Source of the DNA: [Actinomadura] parvosata subsp. kistnae
GTDB lineage: Bacteria > Actinomycetota > Actinomycetes > Streptosporangiales > Streptosporangiaceae
Direction of reading: 5' to 3'
Assembly: GCF_900323885.1 (NCBI RefSeq)
Contig: NZ_OOHJ01000018.1
Span: 744,001-808,000, forward strand
DNA length: 64,000 bases
Position numbers and translations under genes: made by a program. Each line of letters starts with the position of its first letter. Position 1 is the stretch's first letter. Below are positions 26,909 to 34,397 of the stretch, piece after piece. The notes under the pieces are model-generated. The model had not been told where the DNA came from. It was given only the letters and a program-made list of their open reading frames with translations, and made no database searches.

Positions 26909-27562
26909 TCAGATCCGGTAACCCACGCGGGGAACGGTCTCGATCAGCGGGGGCGGCCCCAGCTTCGACCGAAGCCGGTTGATCGTCGCCTTGACGGTGG
27001 TGGTGAACGGGTCGGCCTCCTCGTCCCACACCCGTTCCAGCAGCTCCTCGGCCGGTACGACGCGACCGCCGGCGGCGAGCAGATACTCCAGCACGGCCAG
27101 TTCCTTCGGGGTCAGCGGCAGCCGCATGCCGGCTCTCGTCGCCACCCGCCCGGCCGGGTCGAGCCGCAGATCGCCGTGGACCAGGATGGGCGGCGTGGGC
27201 GGCGCGGCCCGTCTGCCCAGCGCGCGGATCCGCGCCACGAGCTCGGCGAAGGCGAAGGGCTTGGGCAGGTAGTCGTCGGCGCCCAGGCTCAGGCCGGCGA
27301 CCCGGTCGGCGATCGTGCCGGAGGCGGTGAGCATCAGCACCCGCGTCCGCCGGGCTCCCGCGGCGAGCTCCCGGCACAGGTCGTCGCCGTGCATGCCCGG
27401 GATGTCCCGGTCCAGGACCACCACGTCGTAATCCACCACGAAGAGGCGCTCGTGCGCGTCGTCACCGTCGTAGCTGACGTCGACCGCCATGCCCTCCCGG
27501 CGCAGCACCCGCGCCACCGAATCCGCCAGCTCGGCCTGATCTTCCACAACGAGCACGCGCAT
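26909..27562 (-). CDS. OmpR-family response regulator
   Basis: DNA-binding response regulator, 217 aa. The receiver domain has acidic residues E7/D8, phosphoacceptor Asp51 (VVVLDRDIPG), Thr79 and Lys101 (YLPKPF). The C-terminal winged helix contains LTPKELAVLEYLL and VKATINRLRSKLG. It lies directly after prephenate dehydrogenase (6 bp) and 113 bp before the lipoprotein-exporter operon on the same strand, which it probably controls. The candidate kinase is at 22068-23249. Confidence 0.93.
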   Translation of the reverse strand: MRVLVVEDQAELADSVARVLRREGMAVDVSYDGDDAHERLFVVDYDVVVLDRDIPGMHGDDLCRELAAGARRTRVLMLTASGTIADRVAGLSLGADDYLPKPFAFAELVARIRALGRRAAPPTPPILVHGDLRLDPAGRVATRAGMRLPLTPKELAVLEYLLAAGGRVVPAEELLERVWDEEADPFTTTVKATINRLRSKLGPPPLIETVPRVGYRI

Positions 27563-27568
27563 ATCGCT

Positions 27569-28708
27569 CTATCCTGCTCCGGCGTCAGTCACAACGAGGT
27601 CACAGCGACCCGGCCACAACGCCGACACGTGCCAGCCGTGGAACCGCAGCGCGTCGGTCAGGCGCTCGGAGTCCTGCGGCCGCACGGAGATCTCGGCCAC
27701 CGCGACCGGCAGGCCGGGCGAGTGTTCGAGGCGGACGTCCTCGATGTTCACGTCGGCGAGCCCGGAGGCGTTGAACAGCCGGCCAAGCTCGCCCGGACGG
27801 TCCTGCAACACCACCTGGAGCACGGCGTAGTCGCGGGCGGGTCCGCCGTGCTTGCCGGGGATCCTCCCCCGCCCGGAGATCCCCCGCTGCAACAGGTCGG
27901 TTATCGCGTCCAGGTCACCGATGCGCAGGGCGACCGCCGCAAGGGTGAGGTCCTGGGCGATCGCGTCGACCGCCTCGGCGACCGGGAGCGCGTTCCCGGC
28001 GAGGATGGCCCGCCACAGCCGCACGTCGCCGCCCGCGATCCGGGTCACGTCGCGCAGCCCTTGGCCGGCCAGCTCCATGGCGACGGACCGCTCGCGGGGG
28101 TGATCGGGCTCCTGCCCGCCCGCACCCTCAAGCGCCGCGGCCACGGCGGCGGACACGACGTGCGGGGCGTGCGACACCAGGGCCACCGCCTCGTCGTGCT
28201 CCCGCGCTCCGACGTCGATCTCCTTACCGCCGCACAGTGCGATCAGCTCGCGCGCCAGCCGTACGGGCTCGGCGGAGGTCTCCGGCCCCGGGCAGAGCGC
28301 CCAGGGACGGCCCAGGAAGAGGTCGGCCCGGGCGGCGGCCGGGCCGGAGCGCTCCCGCCCGGCCAACGGATGACCCGGGACAAATGTGGTCAGATCACAC
28401 CCGAGCCGGGCCGCCGCAGCCGTCGGCTCCGCCTTGACGCTGGCCACGTCGGTGTACGCGCGGGCCGCGCCCCGCTTCTGCAGGTCGGCGAGGACCTCGG
28501 CGATCAGGTCCGGAGGCACCGCCAGCACCCCCAGGTCGGCGGGCTCGCCCCGCCACGGCTGCCCGGCGCCGAGCTCCCGCGCGAGCCGGACGGCATCCTC
28601 ATCCACGTCGGACAGCGCGACCGTCACGCCGTGGCCGCGCAGGGCGAGCGCGATCGAGGTGCCGATGAGACCGACTCCCACGACGAGCACGGTGGATAAT
28701 TTCCGCAT
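27569..28708 (-). CDS. Prephenate dehydrogenase with C-terminal ACT domain
   Basis: Converts prephenate to 4-hydroxyphenylpyruvate with NAD(P), about 379 aa. N-terminal Rossmann motif VVGVGLIGTSIALAL. Central catalytic region with HPLAGRERSGP and the helical dimerisation domain. The C-terminal ACT-like segment (VLQVVLQDRPGELGRLFNASGL) could bind Tyr. ATG 28708 is chosen; an in-frame GTG at 28717 is closer to AGGA. The gene is not surrounded by the usual primary-metabolism neighbours (cmk, der), but by the NRPS-associated two-component/export genes. 4-hydroxyphenylpyruvate is the precursor of 4-hydroxyphenylglycine, which two nearby A domains seem to use. HmaS, Hmo and HpgT are not in the window. 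A plain tyrosine biosynthetic role remains possible. Confidence 0.88.
   Translation of the reverse strand: MRKLSTVLVVGVGLIGTSIALALRGHGVTVALSDVDEDAVRLARELGAGQPWRGEPADLGVLAVPPDLIAEVLADLQKRGAARAYTDVASVKAEPTAAAARLGCDLTTFVPGHPLAGRERSGPAAARADLFLGRPWALCPGPETSAEPVRLARELIALCGGKEIDVGAREHDEAVALVSHAPHVVSAAVAAALEGAGGQEPDHPRERSVAMELAGQGLRDVTRIAGGDVRLWRAILAGNALPVAEAVDAIAQDLTLAAVALRIGDLDAITDLLQRGISGRGRIPGKHGGPARDYAVLQVVLQDRPGELGRLFNASGLADVNIEDVRLEHSPGLPVAVAEISVRPQDSERLTDALRFHGWHVSALWPGRCDLVVTDAGAG
27588..27609 (+). promoter_or_regulatory. 11-bp direct repeat before the response-regulator gene
   Basis: Plus strand GTCACAACGAG then GTCACAGCGAC, 26-47 bp upstream of the regulator ATG and inside the 3' end of the prephenate dehydrogenase gene. 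It shares GTCACA at the same 11-bp period with 26866-26887, in the opposite orientation relative to its gene. Autoregulation is possible. Confidence 0.42.
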
Positions 28709-28717
28709 AGATACCAC

Positions 28718-28991
28718 GATTCCTGGGCGTCACTGCGAGGCCGAGGCGGAGAGCGGCGGCCACCCGGAGCCGCGCATGCCGGATGGGACCGGTCTCCACG
28801 TGAGCCGTCAGCCGTAGCACCCGGTTCAGAAACGACGAGTGGCTGCACTGGATCCAGCGATCGGACTCCTTGATAGTGCACACGCGAGATCGGCGTCGAG
28901 TCCGTCCACCTCGGGGCCGTGGCCAGGCGGCCGGGATGCTCGTACTGTTCTGGTACGGTCGGCCGTCGCGCGCCCCCTACGTTGGGGCAGC
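28718..28991. other. Intergenic region upstream of prephenate dehydrogenase
   Basis: About 270 bp between the dehydrogenase start and the tRNA terminator. I see a small inverted repeat CGTAC-N7-GTACG near 28938-28954 and no convincing promoter, RNA gene or coding region. Short open frames here lack ribosome-binding sites or homology I recognise. Confidence 0.4.
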
Positions 28992-29034
28992 AAACAAAGA
29001 ACCCCAGCCCGGATGCCCAGAACTGGGGTTTTGT
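28992..29034 (-). terminator. Intrinsic-type terminator of tRNA-Lys
   Basis: Stem AACCCCAG/CTGGGGTT (29000-29007 with 29023-29030), followed on the minus strand by CTTTGTTTG. It lies immediately downstream of the tRNA. Confidence 0.7.
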
Positions 29035-29035
29035 G

Positions 29036-29112
29036 TGGTGCGCCGCCAGGGACTCGAACCCCGGACCCGCTGATTAAGAGTCAGCTGCTCTGACCAACTG
29101 AGCTAGCGGCGC
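29036..29112 (-). tRNA. tRNA-Lys (anticodon CTT)
   Basis: Minus-strand cloverleaf. Acceptor GCGCCGC pairs with GCGGCGC, D arm GCTCAGTTGGTCAGAGC, anticodon stem CTGAC/ATCAG with loop TCTTA giving CTT, T arm GGGTTCGAGTCCC. The CCA end is encoded (29038-29036). A -10-like TAGAGT lies at 29129-29124. Confidence 0.96.
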
Positions 29113-29140
29113 AACAAGAGAAACTCTATCAGCCGCCGGA

Positions 29141-29228
29141 CAGTGGTCGCGCCGGGCCGGGTGGCCGGCTTCCCGGCAGTGGCCGCGCCGGGCCGGATGC
29201 CTGGCTTCCCGGCAGTGGCCGCACCGGG
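29141..29228. repeat. 36-bp tandem repeat, 2.4 units
   Basis: Units at 29141-29176, 29177-29212 and a partial unit at 29213-29228, each beginning CAGTGG(T/C)CGC. The array fills the gap between the tRNA and the stop codon of the nucleoside hydrolase. Confidence 0.85.
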
Positions 29229-30155
29229 TCAGCCCAGGCGGGTGGCCAGCTTCTCGTAGGCGCCGATCACCAGGTCCCAGAACGCGGGCACGTCCACCGC
29301 CGTCGCCACCAGCGCGTTCGCCCGCCTGTCGCGCAGCCGGAAGTCCGTCACGGTCATGCCCCTCGTGAATTCCCCCATGGTCTCCACGTTCACCACCGCC
29401 GGGACGCAGGTGAACAGGCCGGGGTCGAGCACGTACGCGACCGCGCACGCGTCATGGATGGCCGGGCCGCCCTCGGCCGTCACCACCCCGTAGAACTGCG
29501 CGGCCGGCACCAGCAAGTCGGCCAGCCGCCCGAGCGGCCGCATCCGCTCCAGCACGTCCGAGGTGAGCGTGGCCCGCAGCGTCACGTCGAGGCCGAGCAT
29601 CGTGACCGTCCACCCGGCCTCGAACACGATCGCCGCCGCCTCCGGGTCGGCCAGCATGTTGAACTCGGCCGCCGGATTGTGGTTGCCGCGCGTGTAGGAG
29701 CCGCCCATGATGACCAGGTCGCGGGCCCACTGCACGATACGCGGCTCGCGGCGTACGGCGAGGGCGATGTTCGACAGCGGCCCCACCGCCACCAGCGTGA
29801 TCTCGCCGGGGGCGGCCTTCAGCGTCTCCACGATGAAGTCGACCGCGTGCCCCTCCGACGGGCCGAGCCGCGGCGCCGGCAGCACCACGTCGCCGAGCCC
29901 GGTGTCGCCGTGCACGGCGGTGGCCCGTACGGTGCGGCGCAGCAGCGCGCCCGCGCTGCCCGGCGTCACGGGCACGTCGCCCATCTGCAGGAACTCGCGC
30001 AGGGCCAGCGCGTTGGCCGTCGTGAACTCCAGGTCGACATTGCCGCCGACCGTGGTGACGCCGACGATGTCGAGGGAGTCGGCGCAGCCGGCCGCCAGGG
30101 CGAGGGCGAGCGCGTCATCGATGCCGGGATCGCAGTCGATAAGAACTTTCTTCAC
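29229..30155 (-). CDS. Nucleoside hydrolase (inosine/uridine-preferring family)
   Basis: Hydrolyses the N-glycosidic bond of ribonucleosides, 308 aa, normal family length. N-terminal calcium-binding motif VLIDCDPGIDDALAL, then VAVGPLSNIAL, the conserved MGGSY and EFNMLADPEAAAIV segments, and the C-terminal HDACAVAYVL with the second metal-site Asp. Start GTG 30155 is chosen because the DCDPGIDD motif begins a few residues later; the Shine-Dalgarno sequence is weak. Two strong hairpins lie immediately upstream. Confidence 0.92.
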   Translation of the reverse strand: MKKVLIDCDPGIDDALALALAAGCADSLDIVGVTTVGGNVDLEFTTANALALREFLQMGDVPVTPGSAGALLRRTVRATAVHGDTGLGDVVLPAPRLGPSEGHAVDFIVETLKAAPGEITLVAVGPLSNIALAVRREPRIVQWARDLVIMGGSYTRGNHNPAAEFNMLADPEAAAIVFEAGWTVTMLGLDVTLRATLTSDVLERMRPLGRLADLLVPAAQFYGVVTAEGGPAIHDACAVAYVLDPGLFTCVPAVVNVETMGEFTRGMTVTDFRLRDRRANALVATAVDVPAFWDLVIGAYEKLATRLG

Positions 30156-30175
30156 GTCACCGGAGGATACGCATG

Positions 30176-30216
30176 GATCGGGCCGGGCAGTTCCCCCAAA
30201 GCTGCCCGGCCCGATC
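30176..30216 (-). promoter_or_regulatory. Perfect 15-bp hairpin in the leader of the nucleoside hydrolase
   Basis: Arms 30176-30190 and 30202-30216, with an 11-nt loop that reads CTTTGGGGGAA on the minus strand. It ends about 20 bp before the GTG start. It could be a terminator for the OsmC gene or a leader RNA element. Confidence 0.6.
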
Positions 30217-30229
30217 GGCGGCGGTCCAG

Positions 30230-30257
30230 GCCGGCGCTTTCCCCCAAAAACGCCGGC
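30230..30257 (-). promoter_or_regulatory. Second hairpin with a similar G-rich loop
   Basis: Arms GCCGGCG 30230-30236 and CGCCGGC 30251-30257. The minus-strand loop TTTTTGGGGGAAAG shares TTTGGGGGAA with the adjacent hairpin loop. Confidence 0.55.
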
Positions 30258-30426
30258 GGTCCCGCACTTGCGAACCGCGGTCCCCCTCCGCGTCCGCATC
30301 GGTGAAGGTCCTTCGGCCAGTTGCTGAGCTCCTGACCTGGTACAACGCTACCGAGACGAATGCAACGCTCGCGTCATAACGGGGTCGAATATCTGTCTTA
30401 TCCGCCTACGGAAGTGTCTTGCCCGC

Positions 30427-30987
30427 CTATGGAAGCGTCTCGTCCGTCTCCGCGGGCGTGCCGACCGCCTTCGCGGGCGTGCCGACCGCCTTCGCAGGCG
30501 TGCCGACCGCCTTCGCGGGCGTGCCGACCGCCTTCGCAGGCGTGCCGACCGCCTTCGCAGGCGTGCCGACCGCCTTCGCAGGCGTGACGTCCGCCTCCGG
30601 AAGCTCCAGCCGCACCTCCGTGCCCTCCTGCAGCGACCGGCTCACCGTGCAGTACTTCTCGTGCACGCGCCCCGCCACCGCCCTGAAGACCTCGTCGGCC
30701 GCCTCCGAGGGCAGCTCCACGTCGTACGTGATCGTCACGGGACCGAGCTTGTTCTGCTCGACCTTCTCCGCCTCCACGGTCATCGCCAGCCGCACCAGCC
30801 GGTGCCCGCGCTTGGCGGTCAGCGGCTCGACGGTCACGATGTTGCAACCACCCACCGCCGCCAGCAGCAACTCGACCGGGGTGAACACCCCGTCCTCGTC
30901 ACCGCCCCCGATGAGAACCTCGGCGCCACGGGCGTTGGTGGCCCGGAATCCGCCCTCTTCAGTGCGCTCGACACGTACGTTAGCCAT
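30427..30987 (-). CDS. OsmC family protein with C-terminal TPAKAVG repeats
   Basis: OsmC/Ohr-type protein, 186 aa. Members are thiol peroxidases or of unknown function. The two family Cys positions are present (GGCNIVTVEP and EKYCTVSR). The OsmC fold spans about residues 1-130. Residues 135-176 are six exact TPAKAVG heptapeptides, absent from ordinary OsmC proteins. Start ATG 30987. It is divergent from the membrane protein gene at 31015 with only 27 bp between them. Confidence 0.9.
   Translation of the reverse strand: MANVRVERTEEGGFRATNARGAEVLIGGGDEDGVFTPVELLLAAVGGCNIVTVEPLTAKRGHRLVRLAMTVEAEKVEQNKLGPVTITYDVELPSEAADEVFRAVAGRVHEKYCTVSRSLQEGTEVRLELPEADVTPAKAVGTPAKAVGTPAKAVGTPAKAVGTPAKAVGTPAKAVGTPAETDETLP
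30460..30585. repeat. 21-bp coding tandem repeat, six units
   Basis: Six units of a 21-bp sequence containing GTGCCGACCGCCTTC, differing only by G/A at one position. They encode TPAKAVG x6 at the C-terminus of the OsmC protein. Confidence 0.93.
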
Positions 30988-31014
30988 GTTTCAGACCCTA
31001 CTCAGGAAGCTTTA

Positions 31015-31788
31015 ATGTTCGTTCAGGATCGTGGGGTCATGGCTAGCGAGGTGAATGTTCGTCAGGGCCCGATCCTCTTCTGGAGCGGCGTCGCGGTGGC
31101 CGAGTTCGGCGCGATCGGGCCTGGTTTCGGTTACCCCTGGTCCCCGGCGGCGCTCGCGGGGGCGGCGCTGCTCGTGGCACTCGGCTTCCTCAGCGTCAAG
31201 GCCGCCGACTACCTGCGCACAGAAGAGGCCAGGCAGCGGCTGCGGCTCGGCGGCTACCTCGCCGGCGCGCTGCTGGTGGCGCACCAGTTCAGCTCCACCG
31301 CCCACGTCACCAGCCTCAGCCGGGTGGGCTCGCTCCTGCTCTACGCCATGGCGGCCGTGATGGTCGTGCACAGCCACCGGGTGCCCCAGCAGACGCGTCC
31401 TTCCCTGCTGATCGCCACCGGGCTCGACCCGGTCTCGCTGCGCGAGCGCCTGGCCCGCGCGTCCGGCACCGCGTCCGAGGGCGCGTCCGGCAGTGCGTCC
31501 GGCAGTGCGTCCGACATCGTGGCCGTCTACCGCGCCGACCGCGTCACCGACGAGCTGCGCGAGCTGGAGCGGCACTACGGCCTCATCCTCGTGGTCGGCG
31601 ACGAGCACGACCCGCGGGTCAAGGAGCGCGTCAGCGCCTCCGGGCTGAGCCGCGAGATCCCCGACATCGCCGAGCGCGAGGTCGTCGTGGCCGGGCCGCG
31701 GCACTTCAAGCGGTACGTGGCGGGCGCGTTGTCACGCCTCGCCATCCCCAAGTCACAGATTCATTTCAAATCCGGGCAAAGGGTTTAG
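31015..31788 (+). CDS. Membrane protein with ferric-reductase-like C-terminal segment
   Basis: About 257 aa, function not established. The N-terminal half has three to four hydrophobic helices with a conserved His (VAHQFSS). A Ser/Gly/Ala-rich linker (ASGTASEGASGSASGSASD) leads to a soluble part. That part ends VVVAGPRHFKRYVAGALSRLAIPKSQIHFKS and resembles the last strand-helix of FNR/ferric-reductase NAD-binding domains; FAD- and NAD-binding cores are not seen. ATG 31015 follows AGGAAG; ATG 31039 is an alternative. The ApbE-type flavin transferase gene follows 51 bp downstream, so the pair may form a flavin-based electron-transfer unit. Confidence 0.7.
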   Translation: MFVQDRGVMASEVNVRQGPILFWSGVAVAEFGAIGPGFGYPWSPAALAGAALLVALGFLSVKAADYLRTEEARQRLRLGGYLAGALLVAHQFSSTAHVTSLSRVGSLLLYAMAAVMVVHSHRVPQQTRPSLLIATGLDPVSLRERLARASGTASEGASGSASGSASDIVAVYRADRVTDELRELERHYGLILVVGDEHDPRVKERVSASGLSREIPDIAEREVVVAGPRHFKRYVAGALSRLAIPKSQIHFKSGQRV

Positions 31789-31839
31789 GCTCACCATACG
31801 CCTCACCTGACAGCGTGGGTCACAGGACAAGGAGGCAAG

Positions 31840-32643
31840 GTGACGACTTCTCAGATCGCCCAGTCCGCGACGACGTTCCCCGGCAGCACCCGTGTCGAGA
31901 TGGTCATGGGCAAGCCGGTCAGCGTCGACATCCGCACGGCCCTGCCGGCACGCGAACTGACCCCCCTGCTCGACGACGCGTTCGCCTGGCTCAGGTGGGT
32001 GGACGACACCTTCGACCCGGCCAGGCAGCACAGCCAGATCTCCCGCCTCAACCGCGGCGGCACGATCGAGCAGGTGCCGGAGCTCATCGAGGTCCTGCAC
32101 CGCTGCGACGAGCTGCGCAAAGCCACCGGCGGCTGGTACGAACCCCGCATCGGCGGCGTCATCGACCCGTCCGGCTACATCAAGGGCTGGGCCCTGGAAC
32201 GCCTGTCGCGCGCCCTGTCCAACGCCGGCGCCGGCGACCACCGCATCACCGCCGGCAACGACATCCGCGTCCGCGGCTCCTCCGCGCCGGGGCGGCCGTG
32301 GCGCATCGACGTACGCGACCCGCGCGCCGGCACCGTCCGCAAGATCGTCTTCGCCCACGACCTCGGCGTCGCCACCTCGGGCGGCTCCTCCGTCGTCGAC
32401 CCGCACACGGGCCAGATCGCCGACGGCCTCGGCTCGGTCACGGTCATCGGCCCCGACCTGGGCGTGGCCGACGCCTACGCCACCGCCATCTACGCCATGG
32501 GGCCCGCCCGCGGCCGCCGCTTCGCCACCGACCTCGCCCGCTTGGGCCCGTACGAGACCCTGCTCGTCACGAAGGACGGCCAGGAACACGCCACGCCCGG
32601 CTTCCTCCACCAAAGCACCACCCACACCCGCCTGGCCGGCTGA
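31840..32643 (+). CDS. FAD:protein FMN transferase (ApbE family)
   Basis: Attaches FMN to Thr/Ser of target flavoproteins outside the membrane, 267 aa. Family features: an N-terminal MVMGKPVSVDIR strand, FDPARQHSQISRLNR (the F-D-x-x-S-x-x-S-x-x-N region), GGVIDPSGYIKGWALERL (the conserved DPSG-x-x-KG), and the metal-binding ATSGGSSVVDPHTGQ with ADAYATAIYAMG. Start GTG 31840 follows AAGGAGG. No FMN-acceptor (FMN-binding domain) protein is visible in the window. Confidence 0.92.
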   Translation: MTTSQIAQSATTFPGSTRVEMVMGKPVSVDIRTALPARELTPLLDDAFAWLRWVDDTFDPARQHSQISRLNRGGTIEQVPELIEVLHRCDELRKATGGWYEPRIGGVIDPSGYIKGWALERLSRALSNAGAGDHRITAGNDIRVRGSSAPGRPWRIDVRDPRAGTVRKIVFAHDLGVATSGGSSVVDPHTGQIADGLGSVTVIGPDLGVADAYATAIYAMGPARGRRFATDLARLGPYETLLVTKDGQEHATPGFLHQSTTHTRLAG

Positions 32644-33599
32644 CCGCGCCCCGCTCACCGTCCGGGGCGCGCCGACCGCGAGGGCGCACAGCAGCCCCGG
32701 AGGCGCGGCACCGGAGAAGGCGCGCGACCAAGAGCGGCGGCGAGCCGGCGCCGGTGCCAGGCCGCGCAGGCGAGCCGCTCACGTGCCAGGCCACGCAGGC
32801 GGCCACCGCCATGCCCGGCCACGCCGCCGAGCTGCCGACGCGCCGGGCCGCGCAGGCGCTTCCCGCGCGTCCGGCGCAGCGCCCGTGTGACCGGCCGAAC
32901 CGCGCGCCTCGCCGCAGCGCCCGCTCACCGTTCGGGGCGGGCCGGCCGCGAGGGCGCACAGCGGCCCCGGAGGGTGCGGCACCAGAAGGGCGCGCCGCTC
33001 ACGTGGTAGGCCACGCAGGCGAGCCACCGCCATGCCAGGCCGCGCAGGCGCGCGCCCGCGTGACCGGCCGAACCGCGCACCTCGCCCCAGCGCCCGCTCA
33101 CCGTTCGGGGCGAGCCGGCCGCGAGGGCGCACAGCAGCCCCGGAGGCTGCGGCACCGGAGAAGGCGCGCCACCGAGAGCGGCGGCGAGCCGGCGCCGGGA
33201 CGCGGCAGGCGTGCCGCTCACATGCCAGGCGGCGCAGGCGGGCCACCGTCATGCCGAGCCACGCCGCCGAGCTGCCCACGTGCCGGGCCGCGCAGAAGGC
33301 CAGGCGCCCGAGCGCGGCGGCGGGCGTGTTCCGGCGGTGGTGGCTGGGCGGGCGCGGCGGGGAAGTGGCGCCATGCGAGTACAGCGGTTCCGTCCGGAGG
33401 GCAGGAGTGCGCCTGGGGTCGTGTCCGAAGGGGAGCGATGTCCGAAGGGGAGCGATGTCCGAAGGGGAGCGATGTCCGAAGGGGAGCGGTGCCGGACGTG
33501 GCGAGGGTGGCGATGCGGGCGGGACGTGCGAGGGCACGGGAAGGGTCGGTGCCGGAGTGCGGCGGAGAGGCCGCACTCCGGCGGTGACGCAGCGAAACC
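32644..33599. repeat. 956-bp GC-rich non-coding region of imperfect repeats
   Basis: No gene supported. A segment containing GCTCACCGTTCGGGGCG, then CCGGCCGCGAGGGCGCACAGC, then a GGCGCG-rich stretch, occurs near 32652, 32924 and 33097. TGACCGGCCGAACCGCGC occurs twice (about 32887 and 33061). Open frames exist on both strands but consist of Arg/Ala/Pro-rich low-complexity translation. The region ends with the 17-bp array. Confidence 0.7.
33422..33489. repeat. 17-bp tandem array, four units
   Basis: Four consecutive copies of TGTCCGAAGGGGAGCGA, the last with a final G. No spacers, so not CRISPR. Confidence 0.93.
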
Positions 33600-33875
33600 T
33601 CAGGCGTCGGGATGTTTGCGGAGATAGTCGATATAAACCGGCCGCAATGCCTCGCCCAGCCTGCCCTCGCCCGCCGCGATGGCGTCGCTGAGCAGCGCCG
33701 ACACCTTGCTGAGATCGTTGGCGCTCTCGTTGGCGTGACCGCTGGCGGCCTCAGCGGCCGGGATCACTTTCAGCAGCTCCCACAGGAACCCCAGATCCCC
33801 ATGTCGTACGGCGTATCGCACCGCCCGCTCGTGCAACTCGTTGGCCGGCAGCGACTCGAGCCCGTTCGCGTCCAT
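33600..33875 (-). CDS. Small conserved-type hypothetical protein
   Basis: 91 aa, acidic and helical, no signal or membrane segment. ATG 33875 is chosen because GGGAGGGAG precedes it; the open frame runs on to 33989 without a site. The content (ELHERAVRYAVRHGDLGFLWELLKVIPAAEAA, then a linker and LGEALRPVYIDYLRKHPDA) suggests a small helical-bundle protein. I do not recognise a function. Confidence 0.7.
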   Translation of the reverse strand: MDANGLESLPANELHERAVRYAVRHGDLGFLWELLKVIPAAEAASGHANESANDLSKVSALLSDAIAAGEGRLGEALRPVYIDYLRKHPDA

Positions 33876-34007
33876 TTCGCTCCCTCCCCTGCACGCCTGT
33901 TCCCCCGTTCGGCCGACGATAACCGGGACTACGCTCGGTGACGGCCGGGCATCGTAGTGACTGCGCCCTCTATCGAGCACCGACCGCAAGTGGGAGGATC
34001 ATCCAGC

Positions 34008-34388
34008 GTGAGATTCATCATCAGAACCGTCGCCGCGGCGGTGGCCCTGTGGGTGGCCATCCAGTTCATCGACGGCATCGACGTCGACGCCCCCACCAAT
34101 TCGGCCAGGTATTGGGGTGTCCTGCTGCTCGTGGCGTTGATCTTCGGGGTGGTCAACGCGATCGTCAAGCCCATCGTGAAGGCGCTGGGTTGTGCGGTGA
34201 TCGTGCTGACCCTGGGCTTGTTCCTGCTCGTGATCAACGCGGCCATGCTGTACCTGACGAGCTGGATCGCCGGCCAGTTCGACATTCCCTTCCATGTGGA
34301 CAACTTCTATCCGGCGGCGTTCTGGGGCGCCGTCATCGTGAGTGTGGTGAGCTGGCTGCTGGGCCTGTTCATCCCCGACAACGACTGA
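34008..34388 (+). CDS. Four-helix membrane protein, phage-holin-superfamily-IV type
   Basis: 126 aa with four hydrophobic helices, starting VRFIIRTVAAAVALWVAI. It resembles the widespread 4-TMS family annotated as phage holin family protein, although no phage genes are nearby and a chromosomal membrane role is more likely. GTG 34008 is preceded by GGGAGGA 10 bp upstream. The lyase gene begins 9 bp after its stop, so they may be co-transcribed. Confidence 0.82.
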   Translation: MRFIIRTVAAAVALWVAIQFIDGIDVDAPTNSARYWGVLLLVALIFGVVNAIVKPIVKALGCAVIVLTLGLFLLVINAAMLYLTSWIAGQFDIPFHVDNFYPAAFWGAVIVSVVSWLLGLFIPDND

Positions 34389-34397
34389 TCTTCCCTG

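Noticed and set aside
29036..29112. Integration site of a mobile element at tRNA-Lys
   Set aside because: No integrase, no repeat of the tRNA 3' end elsewhere in the window and no insertion-sequence ends were seen.
30460..30585. CRISPR-like or intergenic repeat
   Set aside because: The 21-bp repeat is in frame and encodes TPAKAVG x6 in the OsmC protein.
33422..33489. CRISPR array
   Set aside because: The 17-bp units are directly adjacent with no spacers and there are no cas genes.
32644..33599. Protein-coding genes in the repeat region
   Set aside because: All frames are open through composition. No ribosome-binding sites, no consistent frame and no recognisable domain.
34008..34388. Prophage holin
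   Set aside because: The family name includes phage holin, but no phage structural, integrase or lysin genes lie nearby.
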